The notes below the pieces were generated by a model, which saw nothing but the letters and a program-made list of their open reading frames with translations, had not been told where the DNA came from and did no database searches. 64,000 nucleotides of DNA from an uncultured Collinsella sp. (lineage in GTDB: Bacteria; Actinomycetota; Coriobacteriia; Coriobacteriales; Coriobacteriaceae), in contig CAAELE010000018.1 of the NCBI GenBank assembly GCA_900756765.1, forward strand, positions 19,171 through 83,170. Reading direction: 5' to 3'. The translations under genes and the position numbers were made by a program. Below, piece after piece: positions 1-9,523 of the stretch (positions within the stretch are counted from its first letter, which is position 1; each line of letters starts with the position of its first letter).

Positions 1-3000
1 CACCACGCCCGCAGGGTCGGGTGCTGCCTTGGCAGGTACATTGCGATAACGCGCCTCGAAGATCGACTGCATCTTCTCGTCCGAGATCAAACCGTCCTTG
101 TTGGCCTTGTAGACCTCGGCATCGGTCAGCTCGCCCCAGTTGACCGTAATACGATTCTGGCACGCGCGCTCCACCTGCTCGCAGGCAACATCGTAGGCGC
201 ATTCGGCATTGGTCAGCTTAATCGCGCGCTCCGAACCTACGCTGGTCGAAGCCGCGTCATAGGCAGCGCCCACCACGGTACCCGCCGAACCGGCCGTCAG
301 CACGCCGGCGATTGTCATAATGGAGCCCACTGCCACATCGGTGCTGTCGTGGCAGAGCTGGCGATACAGCAGATCCTCAAACGTGCGCGCCTTCTCCATG
401 GCATCGCGCAGCGCGTAAATGCACTTCCAGTCGTCCTCGGTCTTCTCGGGCTTGGCAAGCAAGCGCGTATGCTGAAGCTCATAGCCCTCGCGCTCGCCCT
501 TCACCTTCTGCATACGGACGTTCACGTTCTCCCAGTTCTTGCTGGCATCGTTCACGCCGTAAATGCCGGTAAAGATGCCGATGCCCTGGGTCGCCGCGGG
601 AAACGCTTGGCCGGCCGCCTTCCACGCATCGGTCTTAAAGACCTGTCCGAACATCTCGCACTCGATCTTATAGCTCTTGAGCGAACGGATCGTGCGGATG
701 AGCTTCATATGGGCGCTCACGTCGCCGTTGCGCTTCCAGGCCATGAGCCATCCGCGCACCTTGGAGTTGTTGAGGCTATGGACCACATTCCAGTTGTCGT
801 ACAGGTCGTCCAGAATGTCGCACTGCATGGCAATCGAGTTAAACAGAAGCGCCTGGTTCTTGTTGTTATTGGAGTTCTCGATAAATTCCGACTCGATATA
901 GGCCGTCTGCTCGCCATCGGGCGCGGCGACCTTAAAGCCCTTGACGGTATCGTCGTCAGCCGCCTTGTAGCTCAGCGAGCTGCCGAGCGCCTGGCCCAAA
1001 TCGTTAAACCCGCTCGTCGACTGGCCGTTGTACTCGCTGGCCTTAATGCCCGCACACTTGTTGAGCGCCGCAGCGGTTGCGTCATTCCAGCTTCCGTATT
1101 GGTTGAGCTGGCCGATACCCATCGACTGGCCCACCAGATCCTCGGCCTGCTGGGCAATAAACTCCGCTCGCGATGCATGGTCGACGAGCTCCTTGATGGC
1201 GGCCGCATCCGCAGCGTTCGCGCCCTGGGCCGCCGCGAGTTCCTGATACCAATCTTCGCTGGTACCATAAGCATCCTCAAAGATCATCTTGTCCACATTG
1301 ACGCCATAGCTGTCGCCCTGCTGGGTCAGCAGCGCCGCCGACCCGCCGACCGCGGCCTTGAGCTCAGCCGCAAACTGCGCGGCCTCGTCGTTGCCAGCAT
1401 CATCGCCCTCGCCGTCGCTGGCGGCAGGGGCGCGACGAGCCTTACGGGCAGCTCCACCTTGGGCTTCGTCCTCTTTACCGTCCTTATCCTCCTCGGCAAA
1501 TGCATCGGCGACCATCTGGTCAATCGCATCGTTAAAGGCCTCGTCGACATCATTAAACGAGTTATCCATCATATACTCGTGCCACTGCTGCACGGCATTC
1601 GAGAACTCTTGCTGGCGCTCCTCGGCCGCGGCGGAATGCTTTTTGGCCGAAGCGTTGGCGTCAAAACTCAGCATGGTCATAAGCTGAGCATTGGAGATGC
1701 GGTAGGTCTGCGGCATAAAGATTTGCTCAAAGTTGCCGCAGTTCACATAGGTCGAGTCATTCGCCTTGTTAAACTCGTCGAGCAGCTTAAGGTAACCCTC
1801 GTCCACATACTCCGCCACATAGCGCACACGGGTGCCCTCGCGCGACTTTTGAGTCAGAGGAATCGTCACCGTCTTGCCATCCACGCAGTCCACGTACAGG
1901 TCGAGCGTGTCGGCGGCCTCTTCGTTTCCCACCTCGAGCGTAATATCAAAGGTCCAGTAGGCGTTCTTCTTTTGTGGCAGATGATGGAAGGTCCACAGGC
2001 TCTTGCCGGTGTCCTTGCCATCCTTGACCAGGTTTTGCGTACCGCCACGATACGTCACATCAAAGTTCCAGACCGAAGCGCCCGGAACATAGCGCACATA
2101 ATTGCGAGCCGTCACCTCGGCAGCAGCGGCGGCAACATCGGTCGAGCCCACGCGTGCCTCGAGCGTCACGCGCTCGGCGGCAAGCGTATCCTGCGGCAGG
2201 TCGTATTCAATCTTGGCACGGCCGAGTTTATTGGTCTTGCCGGTGTACTTTGCAGCCGACGAGCCCGTCCCCACGGTGAGCTGCACGCTCTTGCCCGGCG
2301 CTGCATAAACGTAGGCCACATTGCCCAGCAGGCTGTGAACATCGGTGCTGTCGACCTCGATGCGCGATCCGCTAACCTCGAGTGTGGTGCTTCCCAGCGG
2401 CAATGTCACCTCGCCCAGCGTAATAAGCGGCGAGACGGCATAGATGCCCGCGGCCTTGGGCTTAAAGCGCACAAACACATCGGCGCCCATGCTCTTCTTC
2501 ATATCGAGAACGAGGTTATCGCCCTCCCAAGTTGTGTCAGCCCACATGGCATCGGAGCTGGCGCCGGCTTCGCGAGCGCCTGCGGACACGTCCTCGACCG
2601 CGTCCTTGGCCAGCGGAATCTCAATCTTGGCAGCCTGGCTGTCCTTGAGCTCGCAATGAATACGCAGCTCGGTCTCCACGCCAACGACCGCGGACGAATC
2701 AGCGATAACCGAGCCCGCCGCCAGGCCGTGCTCGGCACGATAGGTCTCCACGTCAAACGTCGGCAAGCCGAGCGTCACGTCGAGCTGCTTGCCGTCCTCG
2801 ATCTTCACCTGTTTTTGCGCGATATGCTTACCCACGGTCAGTCCCAGGCGGCTAAACGTGGAATAGCTCGTCACTTGGATGTCGTAGCTCGTCTTGTTAA
2901 AGGCGACGATGGTGTACGAACCGGCCTTAAGGCGCGGCGTCTCGGCCTTCATGATAGGCGTGGTGCCATCGTCTTCGTAACCCATCAGATAGGTGACACC

Positions 3001-5133
3001 GTCGGCAACTAGCTTGCCGTCGGACGTACGGAACACCAGCACGCGGTTGGCGCCCTGGTAGTCGCCCTTGGTCGTAACCGTCGCCGTGCCCCAGGGCTTC
3101 AAGTCGATATCGACCTTGCCGGCCGAAGGCTTCACCGTCGCCGTCGCCCCACCCAGCCTGAGGCTGTCCTTGGGCTCGAGCGTTATCTCCAGATCCTGGT
3201 CCGCGTCGGCAATGGCCTGCGACACCACGAGCGCTGTGCCCTGGATACGGAAGTCGTTTTCCTTGTCACCCTTGGCAGGCTTAAGCGTCTTGCCGCCGCT
3301 CTTCACCGTCAGATCGATGTTATCGAGACTATCGAGCTCAATGCGTTCGGTCTTATCCTGGCCCACAATCGGTTCAAGATAGCCCACGTTGAGCTCAATC
3401 GCGCGCGAGGCCGGAATCTTGGTAAAGTCCTCCGCCTTAATCTCTCCGATATTCCATGTGCCCGTCATCTGGTCGCCCGGGCGCGCCAGCACCATGTCAT
3501 AGTAACCGCTGAGCGAAATGCGCAGGGTGGCTGCTGTCTTGGAGAGAGCGTCCGCTGTAAAGCTGCCGTCATCGCCAACCACCAGCGGCGTGGACTGCCC
3601 CGCCTGCACGAGTGTAGCCGTCGCGCTCTGGGGAAGTTTGCCCGCGATCTGGGCGGCCTCGCCCATCCACACAAAGGTATAGGCGGGACGCGTTGGGTCG
3701 GCCGAGTCCATGCGATCGGCGACGGCATCGGCAAGCTTTTTGACCATCGAGGGGTTGCCAGCCGAATCGGTCGCATAGGCATAGATGGTCTGACCTTCAC
3801 TAAAGGGAATCGCATACGTTACGCCATCGATTGTCACGCGCTCATTATAGTCGCCCGAATAGCCCGCCTCACCAAACTGAAGATCGGGGTTCATCACGCG
3901 CAGGGCAACGGCATTATGGTTCGTCTCGTTTCCGTATCTCGTGTTCTCAAAAGCTCCCCACTCTATCATTTCCACGCTTTTGGGTAGCACAATCTCTTTG
4001 CCGGCAATCGCAGGATCAAGAGAGGCGAACGCGTGCGCTCCGATATATTTAACGCCGTCGCCGATCGTCACCGACGACACATGCGAGCACCCGTCAAAGG
4101 CATTGCGCTCAATCCGCTCCACCGTGCCCGGCACATTGATCTGCGTAAAGGTGAGCACTGTTGTGTCCGAGACATAGAACTGTGGCACGCCGCAATAGGC
4201 GAATGCAAGATAGTCGATAGTTTTGACCGAAGGCGGCAGCGTTGCCACCACCTTGTCGTCAAGTTGTTCACATTCCTTAAAGGCCTGCTCGGGAATCGTG
4301 GTAAAGGCCGCGTTGTTGGGCCAGGTTACCGTTTGGAGCGTCTTGCTTTTGTAGAATGCATAGCTCTTGAGCTCCTCGACCGAATCGGGCAGTGCGATCT
4401 CTTTGATGCTGCTGCCGCCCAAGCCTCCAACCGAGCGGACATGCGAATTAGGGGCGAAGGTGATCGATGTGAGCGCAGCGCTTCCCATACCCGTAAGGCT
4501 TACGACATTTTTGTCGTCGATGGTCGAGGGCACCTCCAACGTGGTAATGCCCGCGTCGCCATACTCGATAGAAATTTCGTTGGTGAGGCTATCAATCGAG
4601 AAGTAGTACTGCGCGGGGGTCTGCTCGCCGACCACGTAGCCATCGTCGTATTCGTCCTTTACGCCCGTGGCGCCCTTCGAGGTCATCCAGAGCCCAAGAT
4701 CCTCATTCCAGGTTGCTTCGGCTTCGGCGGTCTCCTCCTGCTTCTGCTGTTCGGCGAGCTCCTTGCCCTCGACAAGATCGGTGGCAAGCGTACCCGCAGG
4801 TGTGCTCTCGGTCTGCCCGGCGCCCGTCAGGCCCGCCGCCGATGCAATCTCGGAGGCCGGGGGCGTAGGGGTGTCACCGTTATCGAGTACCGTGGGGTCG
4901 GCAGCGCCGGCATCGGGCGCGGGGTCGGCGGAAGCAGAGTCTGACGTTTGGGCGTCAGCCGAATCGGCGGGAGCGGCGTCGGCTGCTTGGCCGTTATCCG
5001 TCTGCACAAAAGTGCCGTCGGTGGTGAGGGTCTCGGCAAACGCGCCCGCGGGCAACGAGCCCGTCACCATGGTGAGGGTCACCGCGGCAACGGTCAGGCG
5101 GCGGCAAAGCGCTCGAACAGTAGTCCACCTCAT
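1..5133 (-). CDS. Giant secreted BspA-like leucine-rich-repeat surface protein (3' end outside window)
   Basis: An open frame of 1711 codons runs from ATG at 5133 off the left edge of the window, so the C-terminus and any anchor are not visible. AGGAAAGGAA precedes the ATG. Residues 1-33 form a signal peptide (basic start, hydrophobic core, AGAFA cleavage site), followed by an Asp/Ala/Pro-rich low-complexity linker to about residue 140. Residues of roughly 190-370 contain BspA/TpLRR-type repeats (patterns such as LPDSVEEL..YAF and VERIERNAFDGC). The long remainder looks like beta-rich Ig or carboxypeptidase-regulatory-type modules, then a helical Ala/Glu-rich part. BspA-like proteins of gut and oral bacteria often bind host or bacterial surfaces; that role here is inference. 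A composite palindromic box lies 61 bases upstream. A plus-strand open frame of 887 codons across it is an antisense shadow. Confidence 0.85.
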   Translation of the reverse strand, partial: MRWTTVRALCRRLTVAAVTLTMVTGSLPAGAFAETLTTDGTFVQTDNGQAADAAPADSADAQTSDSASADPAPDAGAADPTVLDNGDTPTPPASEIASAAGLTGAGQTESTPAGTLATDLVEGKELAEQQKQEETAEAEATWNEDLGLWMTSKGATGVKDEYDDGYVVGEQTPAQYYFSIDSLTNEISIEYGDAGITTLEVPSTIDDKNVVSLTGMGSAALTSITFAPNSHVRSVGGLGGSSIKEIALPDSVEELKSYAFYKSKTLQTVTWPNNAAFTTIPEQAFKECEQLDDKVVATLPPSVKTIDYLAFAYCGVPQFYVSDTTVLTFTQINVPGTVERIERNAFDGCSHVSSVTIGDGVKYIGAHAFASLDPAIAGKEIVLPKSVEMIEWGAFENTRYGNETNHNAVALRVMNPDLQFGEAGYSGDYNERVTIDGVTYAIPFSEGQTIYAYATDSAGNPSMVKKLADAVADRMDSADPTRPAYTFVWMGEAAQIAGKLPQSATATLVQAGQSTPLVVGDDGSFTADALSKTAATLRISLSGYYDMVLARPGDQMTGTWNIGEIKAEDFTKIPASRAIELNVGYLEPIVGQDKTERIELDSLDNIDLTVKSGGKTLKPAKGDKENDFRIQGTALVVSQAIADADQDLEITLEPKDSLRLGGATATVKPSAGKVDIDLKPWGTATVTTKGDYQGANRVLVFRTSDGKLVADGVTYLMGYEDDGTTPIMKAETPRLKAGSYTIVAFNKTSYDIQVTSYSTFSRLGLTVGKHIAQKQVKIEDGKQLDVTLGLPTFDVETYRAEHGLAAGSVIADSSAVVGVETELRIHCELKDSQAAKIEIPLAKDAVEDVSAGAREAGASSDAMWADTTWEGDNLVLDMKKSMGADVFVRFKPKAAGIYAVSPLITLGEVTLPLGSTTLEVSGSRIEVDSTDVHSLLGNVAYVYAAPGKSVQLTVGTGSSAAKYTGKTNKLGRAKIEYDLPQDTLAAERVTLEARVGSTDVAAAAAEVTARNYVRYVPGASVWNFDVTYRGGTQNLVKDGKDTGKSLWTFHHLPQKKNAYWTFDITLEVGNEEAADTLDLYVDCVDGKTVTIPLTQKSREGTRVRYVAEYVDEGYLKLLDEFNKANDSTYVNCGNFEQIFMPQTYRISNAQLMTMLSFDANASAKKHSAAAEERQQEFSNAVQQWHEYMMDNSFNDVDEAFNDAIDQMVADAFAEEDKDGKEDEAQGGAARKARRAPAASDGEGDDAGNDEAAQFAAELKAAVGGSAALLTQQGDSYGVNVDKMIFEDAYGTSEDWYQELAAAQGANAADAAAIKELVDHASRAEFIAQQAEDLVGQSMGIGQLNQYGSWNDATAAALNKCAGIKASEYNGQSTSGFNDLGQALGSSLSYKAADDDTVKGFKVAAPDGEQTAYIESEFIENSNNNKNQALLFNSIAMQCDILDDLYDNWNVVHSLNNSKVRGWLMAWKRNGDVSAHMKLIRTIRSLKSYKIECEMFGQVFKTDAWKAAGQAFPAATQGIGIFTGIYGVNDASKNWENVNVRMQKVKGEREGYELQHTRLLAKPEKTEDDWKCIYALRDAMEKARTFEDLLYRQLCHDSTDVAVGSIMTIAGVLTAGSAGTVVGAAYDAASTSVGSERAIKLTNAECAYDVACEQVERACQNRITVNWGELTDAEVYKANKDGLISDEKMQSIFEARYRNVPAKAAPDPAGVV

Positions 5134-5193
5134 GGTCGTTCCTTTCCTGCAAACCTAAAGTCATCCAGCGTAATCGTCGTCCAAAAACAAAGC

Positions 5194-5235
5194 GAACGGT
5201 AGGTTCATATATACGAACCTACCGTTCTACCTGCG
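5194..5235 (-). promoter_or_regulatory. Composite palindromic box, site 1
   Basis: Perfect 13-base inverted arms (5194-5206 and 5215-5227) flank an 8-base spacer. Read on the minus strand, an upstream GCAGGTAG element sits exactly six bases before AGGTTC. The same architecture precedes the next two surface genes. It lies 61 bases upstream of the leucine-rich-repeat gene. Likely an operator or activator site; no binding is demonstrated. Confidence 0.7.
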
Positions 5236-5238
5236 TAA

Positions 5239-5273
5239 ACCACCGCAAAGGGGACAGGCACCTTTGTGGCGGT
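5239..5273. repeat. CAAAGG-core hairpin repeat (module A)
   Basis: Imperfect inverted repeat ACCACCGCAAAGG / CCTTTGTGGCGGT around a loop containing GGGACAGGCA. It is one of several copies in intergenic regions of this window (9323, 10937, 12353). Here it sits directly before a module B repeat. Confidence 0.7.
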
Positions 5274-5295
5274 TCTGGACTTGGCCGGCCAGTTT

Positions 5296-5352
5296 GTCTC
5301 GATCTGTAACAGTTAGAGGTCAAATTCCCCGCCTGGTGTTACAGATCGAGAC
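5296..5352. repeat. TCTGTAACA-arm hairpin repeat (module B, copy 1)
   Basis: Perfect 16-base inverted arms (5296-5311 and 5337-5352; GTCTCGATCTGTAACA and its complement) around a 25-base variable loop. A second, shorter copy follows at 5382 and a third lies at 10999. With site 1 and module A it fills the gene-free stretch 5134-5468. Confidence 0.75.
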
Positions 5353-5381
5353 GTTATGTTGGCCACCCGCCGGTTCATCTA

Positions 5382-5428
5382 AATCTGTAACAGATAGAGC
5401 CGTTTCTGCTGGCTAGGTGTTACAGATT
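5382..5428. repeat. TCTGTAACA-arm hairpin repeat (module B, copy 2)
   Basis: Inverted arms AATCTGTAACA (5382-5392) and TGTTACAGATT (5418-5428) around a 25-base loop. It shares the core arm sequence with copies 1 and 3 but lacks the outer GTCTC extension on the left. Confidence 0.7.
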
Positions 5429-5468
5429 GAGATCTTGCTGAGGTGGAAACGAGGGCCTCCGCCGAAAC

Positions 5469-7451
5469 CTAGTTCTCGCGGCGCTTTGAGGCGATGCCGA
5501 TGGCTGCTGTGATGGCTCCGGCGAGGCTCATGGCCGCGGCGACAAGTCCGGTGCTGTCACCCGTTGCGGCGAGGGTGGCATCGGTGGTCTTGGCAGTGGG
5601 CTTGACGGCCGGAGTCTTGGTGGTCGAGACGGTCGTAGTAGTCGTGGCGGTCGTTGGTGCCTGGCCCGGCTTGGTCTCGGGCTCGGGCGTCGGCTTGGGG
5701 TCCGGCGTCGGCGTCGGCATTGCTTCAGGCGTCATCGTAAGATTGGTATAGACCCACATGGTGGTCGTCTTACCGTCTCTATCGAGATTCTCCGCATCGG
5801 ATTCGTTCCACCAGTAGCCATAAGTCTTGCCGTTAATTGTGACCCTAGTGTCACGAGTAAAGTAGAAACCCTCATGCGACTTGAGATAAAAACCGTAGCT
5901 GTAGGTCTTCCCAGCCTCAAACGTATCAATGTGGTTCTCGATATTTTGATCCCAGAACCATGCCGAGTTCACTCCAGCGCCATCCTCAGAATTCCAGAAC
6001 TCGCACTGATACCAATAACGAGTGTCGTCGGACGTAGCGCCCGTGAACACCGGCTTATCGCCGTCTTTGAACGTGACGGTAGCGCCATTAATCTCGACCG
6101 TGTCGATTGCTTGCCACACAAGAGCCTTTTCGCAGGTAAACGATGTGGTCGGCGCAAGGAACAGACCACCTTCGACTTTCTGAACACTCATGGTGTTAAG
6201 TGGCTCGCCATTGATTGCCACAGTGCAGCCGTTGGCAAGCTCATACCCGTTCTTTTGGCGTAGCATGACAGAATGCATGTAGTGCTTGCCTTCTTTGAAC
6301 TTGTCGATTCGCTTCATGCCCGGTGTGTACATGCCCTCGTCGGAATACCAGGAGGCGACGGGATGAAGATCCGTGGGGTCGCTGTTGTCCATCTCCTCCC
6401 AGCACTCGTAAGCAATTTCATACTTGTCGTAATCTGCGTATGGTACATGAGTGGTTGGAGCGGGAGTATCCCCAGCGCGATAGCCGATATATCCTGAACC
6501 CAAATCAACGCTATTGATTGCCTGTCCATGAGCAGCTAGCTTTACCACGGTGTTGAAGTTGTAGCGCAGGTAGTAATCGGTCCTTGTTTCATGGACAACG
6601 ATTTGAGCTGGTTTATCGGAGGAGCTATCAGGATCGCCGATGAGGACGCCATCATTATAGTCGGTGCCGTCGAACGTCAACGTTGAAGTAAACGGCACAT
6701 CCTCGTTGCGGATGAGTGCATAGTTTCCGTCTACATAGTCGCCACCCGTCAGGGTCAGCGTCGCGCGCATCTGCCCTTCATATGGCGCAATGGAAATCGT
6801 CACGTTCGATTGAGACTGATCGGCGACTTCAACAAGCGCGCCAGTAGCGGCATCTGCCTTGTAATACTTAGTTTCGGATGCGTTTGATAGCTTATCCGCC
6901 ACCTCATCTGGGACCGGTCCAAAATCCCATGAGAAACTACCGCCTCCGGTAAGAGAAATCTCGGGTGGAAGCTCGCATTCCCTGTAGTAGGATTCGACGT
7001 TCGTGTCGATTGTCACGCCACCCCCACCCGTCACGTCGGTCACACCGCAGGGAATAATGGCGTTGTCTGCCGGCATGGCGGCGTTGTTGCTGGAAGCGTT
7101 TTGCTCGGCAGGCATTGCATCGCCAGCCCCTTCGACGGTGTCAGCCAAAGATACCTGCTGAGTATCGGCCTCGTTCTGAGTTGCCGGAGCAGCCTCGGTT
7201 GTCGGTGTTGTCGCCGCATTCGCATCCACCGTAGCCGCCGGCGCCGCAGGAGCCGCAGCGACCTCACCCGTCGTAGCAGCAGAATCCGCACATTCGGTCG
7301 CAAGCGCCACACTCGGCAGTAACAGCTGGCCGACCATGAGCGCGCACGCACCGACGCTGGCGACCCTCACACCCGCGCAACGCCAAGTACCGTGAACGAG
7401 CGAGCGAGCGCGCTCGCGCTGCGTCTGCTTGGCAAAATGTTGTCCTTGCAT
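5469..7451 (-). CDS. Sortase-anchored surface protein with duplicated beta modules
   Basis: A 660-residue precursor. The start is ATG at 7451, seven bases after a perfect GGAGG; the longer open frame from 7490 lacks such a site. The N-terminus (MQGQHFAKQTQRERARSLVH) and signal peptide end in SVALA and closely match the neighbouring surface protein. An Ala/Thr-rich linker follows. The mature part has two related beta modules of about 110 residues (recurring F.EGK.Y and V.INGE/NGKT), then a Pro/Thr stalk. The C-terminus carries LAATGD, a hydrophobic segment and KRREN, a cell-wall sorting signal of LAXTG type. The passenger has no function I recognise; adhesion is only a guess. A composite palindromic box lies 66 bases upstream of the ATG. 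Confidence 0.85.
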   Translation of the reverse strand: MQGQHFAKQTQRERARSLVHGTWRCAGVRVASVGACALMVGQLLLPSVALATECADSAATTGEVAAAPAAPAATVDANAATTPTTEAAPATQNEADTQQVSLADTVEGAGDAMPAEQNASSNNAAMPADNAIIPCGVTDVTGGGGVTIDTNVESYYRECELPPEISLTGGGSFSWDFGPVPDEVADKLSNASETKYYKADAATGALVEVADQSQSNVTISIAPYEGQMRATLTLTGGDYVDGNYALIRNEDVPFTSTLTFDGTDYNDGVLIGDPDSSSDKPAQIVVHETRTDYYLRYNFNTVVKLAAHGQAINSVDLGSGYIGYRAGDTPAPTTHVPYADYDKYEIAYECWEEMDNSDPTDLHPVASWYSDEGMYTPGMKRIDKFKEGKHYMHSVMLRQKNGYELANGCTVAINGEPLNTMSVQKVEGGLFLAPTTSFTCEKALVWQAIDTVEINGATVTFKDGDKPVFTGATSDDTRYWYQCEFWNSEDGAGVNSAWFWDQNIENHIDTFEAGKTYSYGFYLKSHEGFYFTRDTRVTINGKTYGYWWNESDAENLDRDGKTTTMWVYTNLTMTPEAMPTPTPDPKPTPEPETKPGQAPTTATTTTTVSTTKTPAVKPTAKTTDATLAATGDSTGLVAAAMSLAGAITAAIGIASKRREN

Positions 7452-7516
7452 GTCGTCCTCCTTAATCGAGGTTTGTTTCCATGACATCACAGTGCGGCAA
7501 ACCGGGCGCCACGCCT

Positions 7517-7551
7517 AGGTTCGTACATGCGAACCCGCGTCCCTACCTGCG
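7517..7551 (-). promoter_or_regulatory. Composite palindromic box, site 2
   Basis: On the minus strand: GCAGGTAG, six bases, GGGTTC, eight bases, GAACCT. The palindrome is 7517-7535 and the accessory element 7543-7550. Spacing matches sites 1 and 3 exactly. It lies 66 bases before the start of the adjacent surface gene. Confidence 0.65.
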
Positions 7552-7648
7552 CAAACGCAAAAGCCGCCACGCGGGGACGCAAATCCCTGCGCGGCGGCTC
7601 AATCAAGCGCACCGAGGTTTTATGCCCTGCATGCCCTAGGCAAAATTG

Positions 7649-9295
7649 CTATTCCTCGCGACGACGCGCGGCGGCGATGCCGGCGGCTGCAACTGTCGCG
7701 CCGGCAATGCCCATGGCGGCAACGGTCAACGCGGCGCTATCGCCCGTGGCCGCAAGAGCGGAAGTCGTCGTCTTCGAAGCCGTGACGGATGCCTTGGCGG
7801 CAGCGAGCTTTACATTCACGGCCGAACCGGTCTGTGCCGAAGCTCGGCTCGGCGCCCCCGTCGTGCCCGTCGAGCCTTCGCCACCCGGCTGCGGCTTAGG
7901 AGTCGGTGCCGGATCGGGAGTAGGCATAGCACCTCCGTCGAATGCGATATGCGCGACCTTGGCGATCTTGTCCGCATCGCGATCGGCCCTCAGGACGCCT
8001 TCGCCGGGCTCGCCAATCGTCTGTCCCCAAAAATCAGCATATTCAAATCGGTTGCCCAGCGCCATGGGGCGGGCACCCAGTTTTTGGTAGTCGCGCACCA
8101 CGCCATTGACAGGAAGCACGACCTTCCCGCCCTCGCCGATAACAATCATGCCGGCAGGACCGTTGGCGGTCGTGTAGTTGTCAGCGACGATTGCCCCATC
8201 GTTGCCCTCGGCAACAACGGAGCCGTTTTTAATTTGGATGCTTCCGCCCTCGACCGCACTCCCCGAGCTGGTATGCAGACCATACGTGTCCTTGGAATAC
8301 CGATCTTTCGAGGCGCTGGCAATCGCAGTCACAAACGTGTTCTTTCCATCGATGATGATATCGGCAGTGGCATCGTTGCCCATTCCGGCCGCCTCGATAC
8401 CCACGGCACCCCACATACCATTCGAAGCATCGGCAATTGCGGTCACGAGCGAATCGCCTGCAATTTCGACACGCGCTGCGCCGTTGTTGACACGGGACAC
8501 AATTCCCTGAGACTCCAGAGTGGATTCGGCCTTGACCGTCACCGTTGAGCCGGAGCCGATCGATACGCGGCCGCCTTTGTTGCTCTGCCCGTCATGTTCC
8601 CATGCAAACTCGCCGTCTTCCCCAGGTGCACCGTTAGTGGCATAGATGCCCGTCACGTAACCGTAATACCCGTCACCGGACCCCGCCGCGCGCCCTGCCT
8701 TCACATCGACAGTCGCACCGTTTTTAATGGTCACGTCTCCGCCAAACGCAGTTATGGCCTCGGCGCTCTCGCACTCCTCGCCATTTGCATCCGTACCCGT
8801 CGCCGTCACGTTGACCGTGGCCCCGTCGACGGTGACGTCGCCACCGGTAATACCGTTACCCGCGGCCGTGATGACATCGGTCTGGCCCGTCGCATTGAGT
8901 GTGCCGTCGCCCGTGATGGAAAGGTTGCCGCCTGAGACCTCGATGGCGCTCTGACCGGCATCGGCCGTAACGGTGTTGGTGTTGGTCACACCGATGTTGA
9001 GGTTGCCCTCGGCGCTGATGCCGCCGCCGTTATAGCCATTGAGCTGCATGTCGTCGGCGCCGTTCCAGGACCACGTGCCCGCCTCGTCGCCGACGGCAAC
9101 ACCCCCGTTGTACTGCGTGCCACCCACGTTGATCCAATCTGCTGCCAAGGCAACGCTTGGCAGCAGCAGCTGACCGACCATGAGCGCACACGCTCCGACG
9201 CACGCCAGCCTGGCACCCGCCCGTTTCCACGAACCGTGAACCAGCGAGCAAGTGCGCTCGCGCTGCGTTTGCTTGGCAAAATGACTTCCGTTCAT
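7649..9295 (-). CDS. Sortase-anchored surface protein with beta-helix-like repeats
   Basis: A 548-residue precursor starting at ATG 9295, preceded by GGGAGG. Residues 1-51 are nearly the same as in the 5469-7451 protein: HFAKQTQRER, a basic stretch, then a hydrophobic core ending SVALA. The mature part is unrelated to that neighbour: Gly/Asn/Thr-rich repeats (GGDVTVDGATVNV, GGDVTIKNGATVDV, GGRVSIGSGSTVTV) about every 25-40 residues, typical of a right-handed beta-helix or carbohydrate-binding parallel-beta protein. A PTPDPAPTPKP stalk and an LAATGD sorting signal with ARRREE tail follow. Binding of a surface or dietary glycan is plausible but inferred. It is divergent from the membrane LuxR gene, with a composite box between them. 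Confidence 0.85.
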   Translation of the reverse strand: MNGSHFAKQTQRERTCSLVHGSWKRAGARLACVGACALMVGQLLLPSVALAADWINVGGTQYNGGVAVGDEAGTWSWNGADDMQLNGYNGGGISAEGNLNIGVTNTNTVTADAGQSAIEVSGGNLSITGDGTLNATGQTDVITAAGNGITGGDVTVDGATVNVTATGTDANGEECESAEAITAFGGDVTIKNGATVDVKAGRAAGSGDGYYGYVTGIYATNGAPGEDGEFAWEHDGQSNKGGRVSIGSGSTVTVKAESTLESQGIVSRVNNGAARVEIAGDSLVTAIADASNGMWGAVGIEAAGMGNDATADIIIDGKNTFVTAIASASKDRYSKDTYGLHTSSGSAVEGGSIQIKNGSVVAEGNDGAIVADNYTTANGPAGMIVIGEGGKVVLPVNGVVRDYQKLGARPMALGNRFEYADFWGQTIGEPGEGVLRADRDADKIAKVAHIAFDGGAMPTPDPAPTPKPQPGGEGSTGTTGAPSRASAQTGSAVNVKLAAAKASVTASKTTTSALAATGDSAALTVAAMGIAGATVAAAGIAAARRREE

Positions 9296-9322
9296 AGGTG
9301 CCTCCCTCGGTCGATGGACCAT

Positions 9323-9357
9323 ACCATCACAAAGGTGCCTGTCCCCTTCGTGGTGGT
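9323..9357. repeat. CAAAGG-core hairpin repeat (module A)
   Basis: Inverted repeat ACCATCACAAAGG / CCTTCGTGGTGGT with loop containing TGCCTGTCC, in the opposite core orientation to the copy at 5239. It lies in the 5' untranslated region between the composite box and the start of the beta-helix surface gene, so it could affect the leader RNA. Confidence 0.6.
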
Positions 9358-9393
9358 CCTGTACCACCAAGATGTGCCAAATGACTCCGTATG

Positions 9394-9430
9394 CCTAGGT
9401 TCGCAGATGCGAACCTAGGTCTCTACCTGC
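9394..9430. promoter_or_regulatory. Composite palindromic box, site 3, in a divergent intergenic region
   Basis: Perfect 9-base arms CCTAGGTTC (9394-9402) and GAACCTAGG (9411-9419) with an 8-base spacer. On the minus strand GCAGGTAG lies six bases before AGGTTC, as in sites 1 and 2. It is 99 bases upstream of the minus-strand surface gene and about 105 bases upstream of the plus-strand LuxR-type gene, so it could control both. Confidence 0.7.
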
Positions 9431-9523
9431 GGTTTAATTCAATATGATTTCGTTGTCGTCACACGCGTCCCAGGGACGCTACAATCGAGAACACGACTAT
9501 TCCGTCCACCCAAAGGACTGTCC

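Noticed and set aside
349..3012. Plus-strand open frame of 887 codons
   Set aside because: It is antisense to the leucine-rich-repeat surface gene, which has a signal peptide, ribosome binding site and recognisable repeats. The plus-strand translation has no sensible domain.
5296..5428. Possible CRISPR array from the repeated TCTGTAACA units
   Set aside because: The repeats are inverted arms of hairpins rather than direct repeats with spacers, and no cas genes are present.
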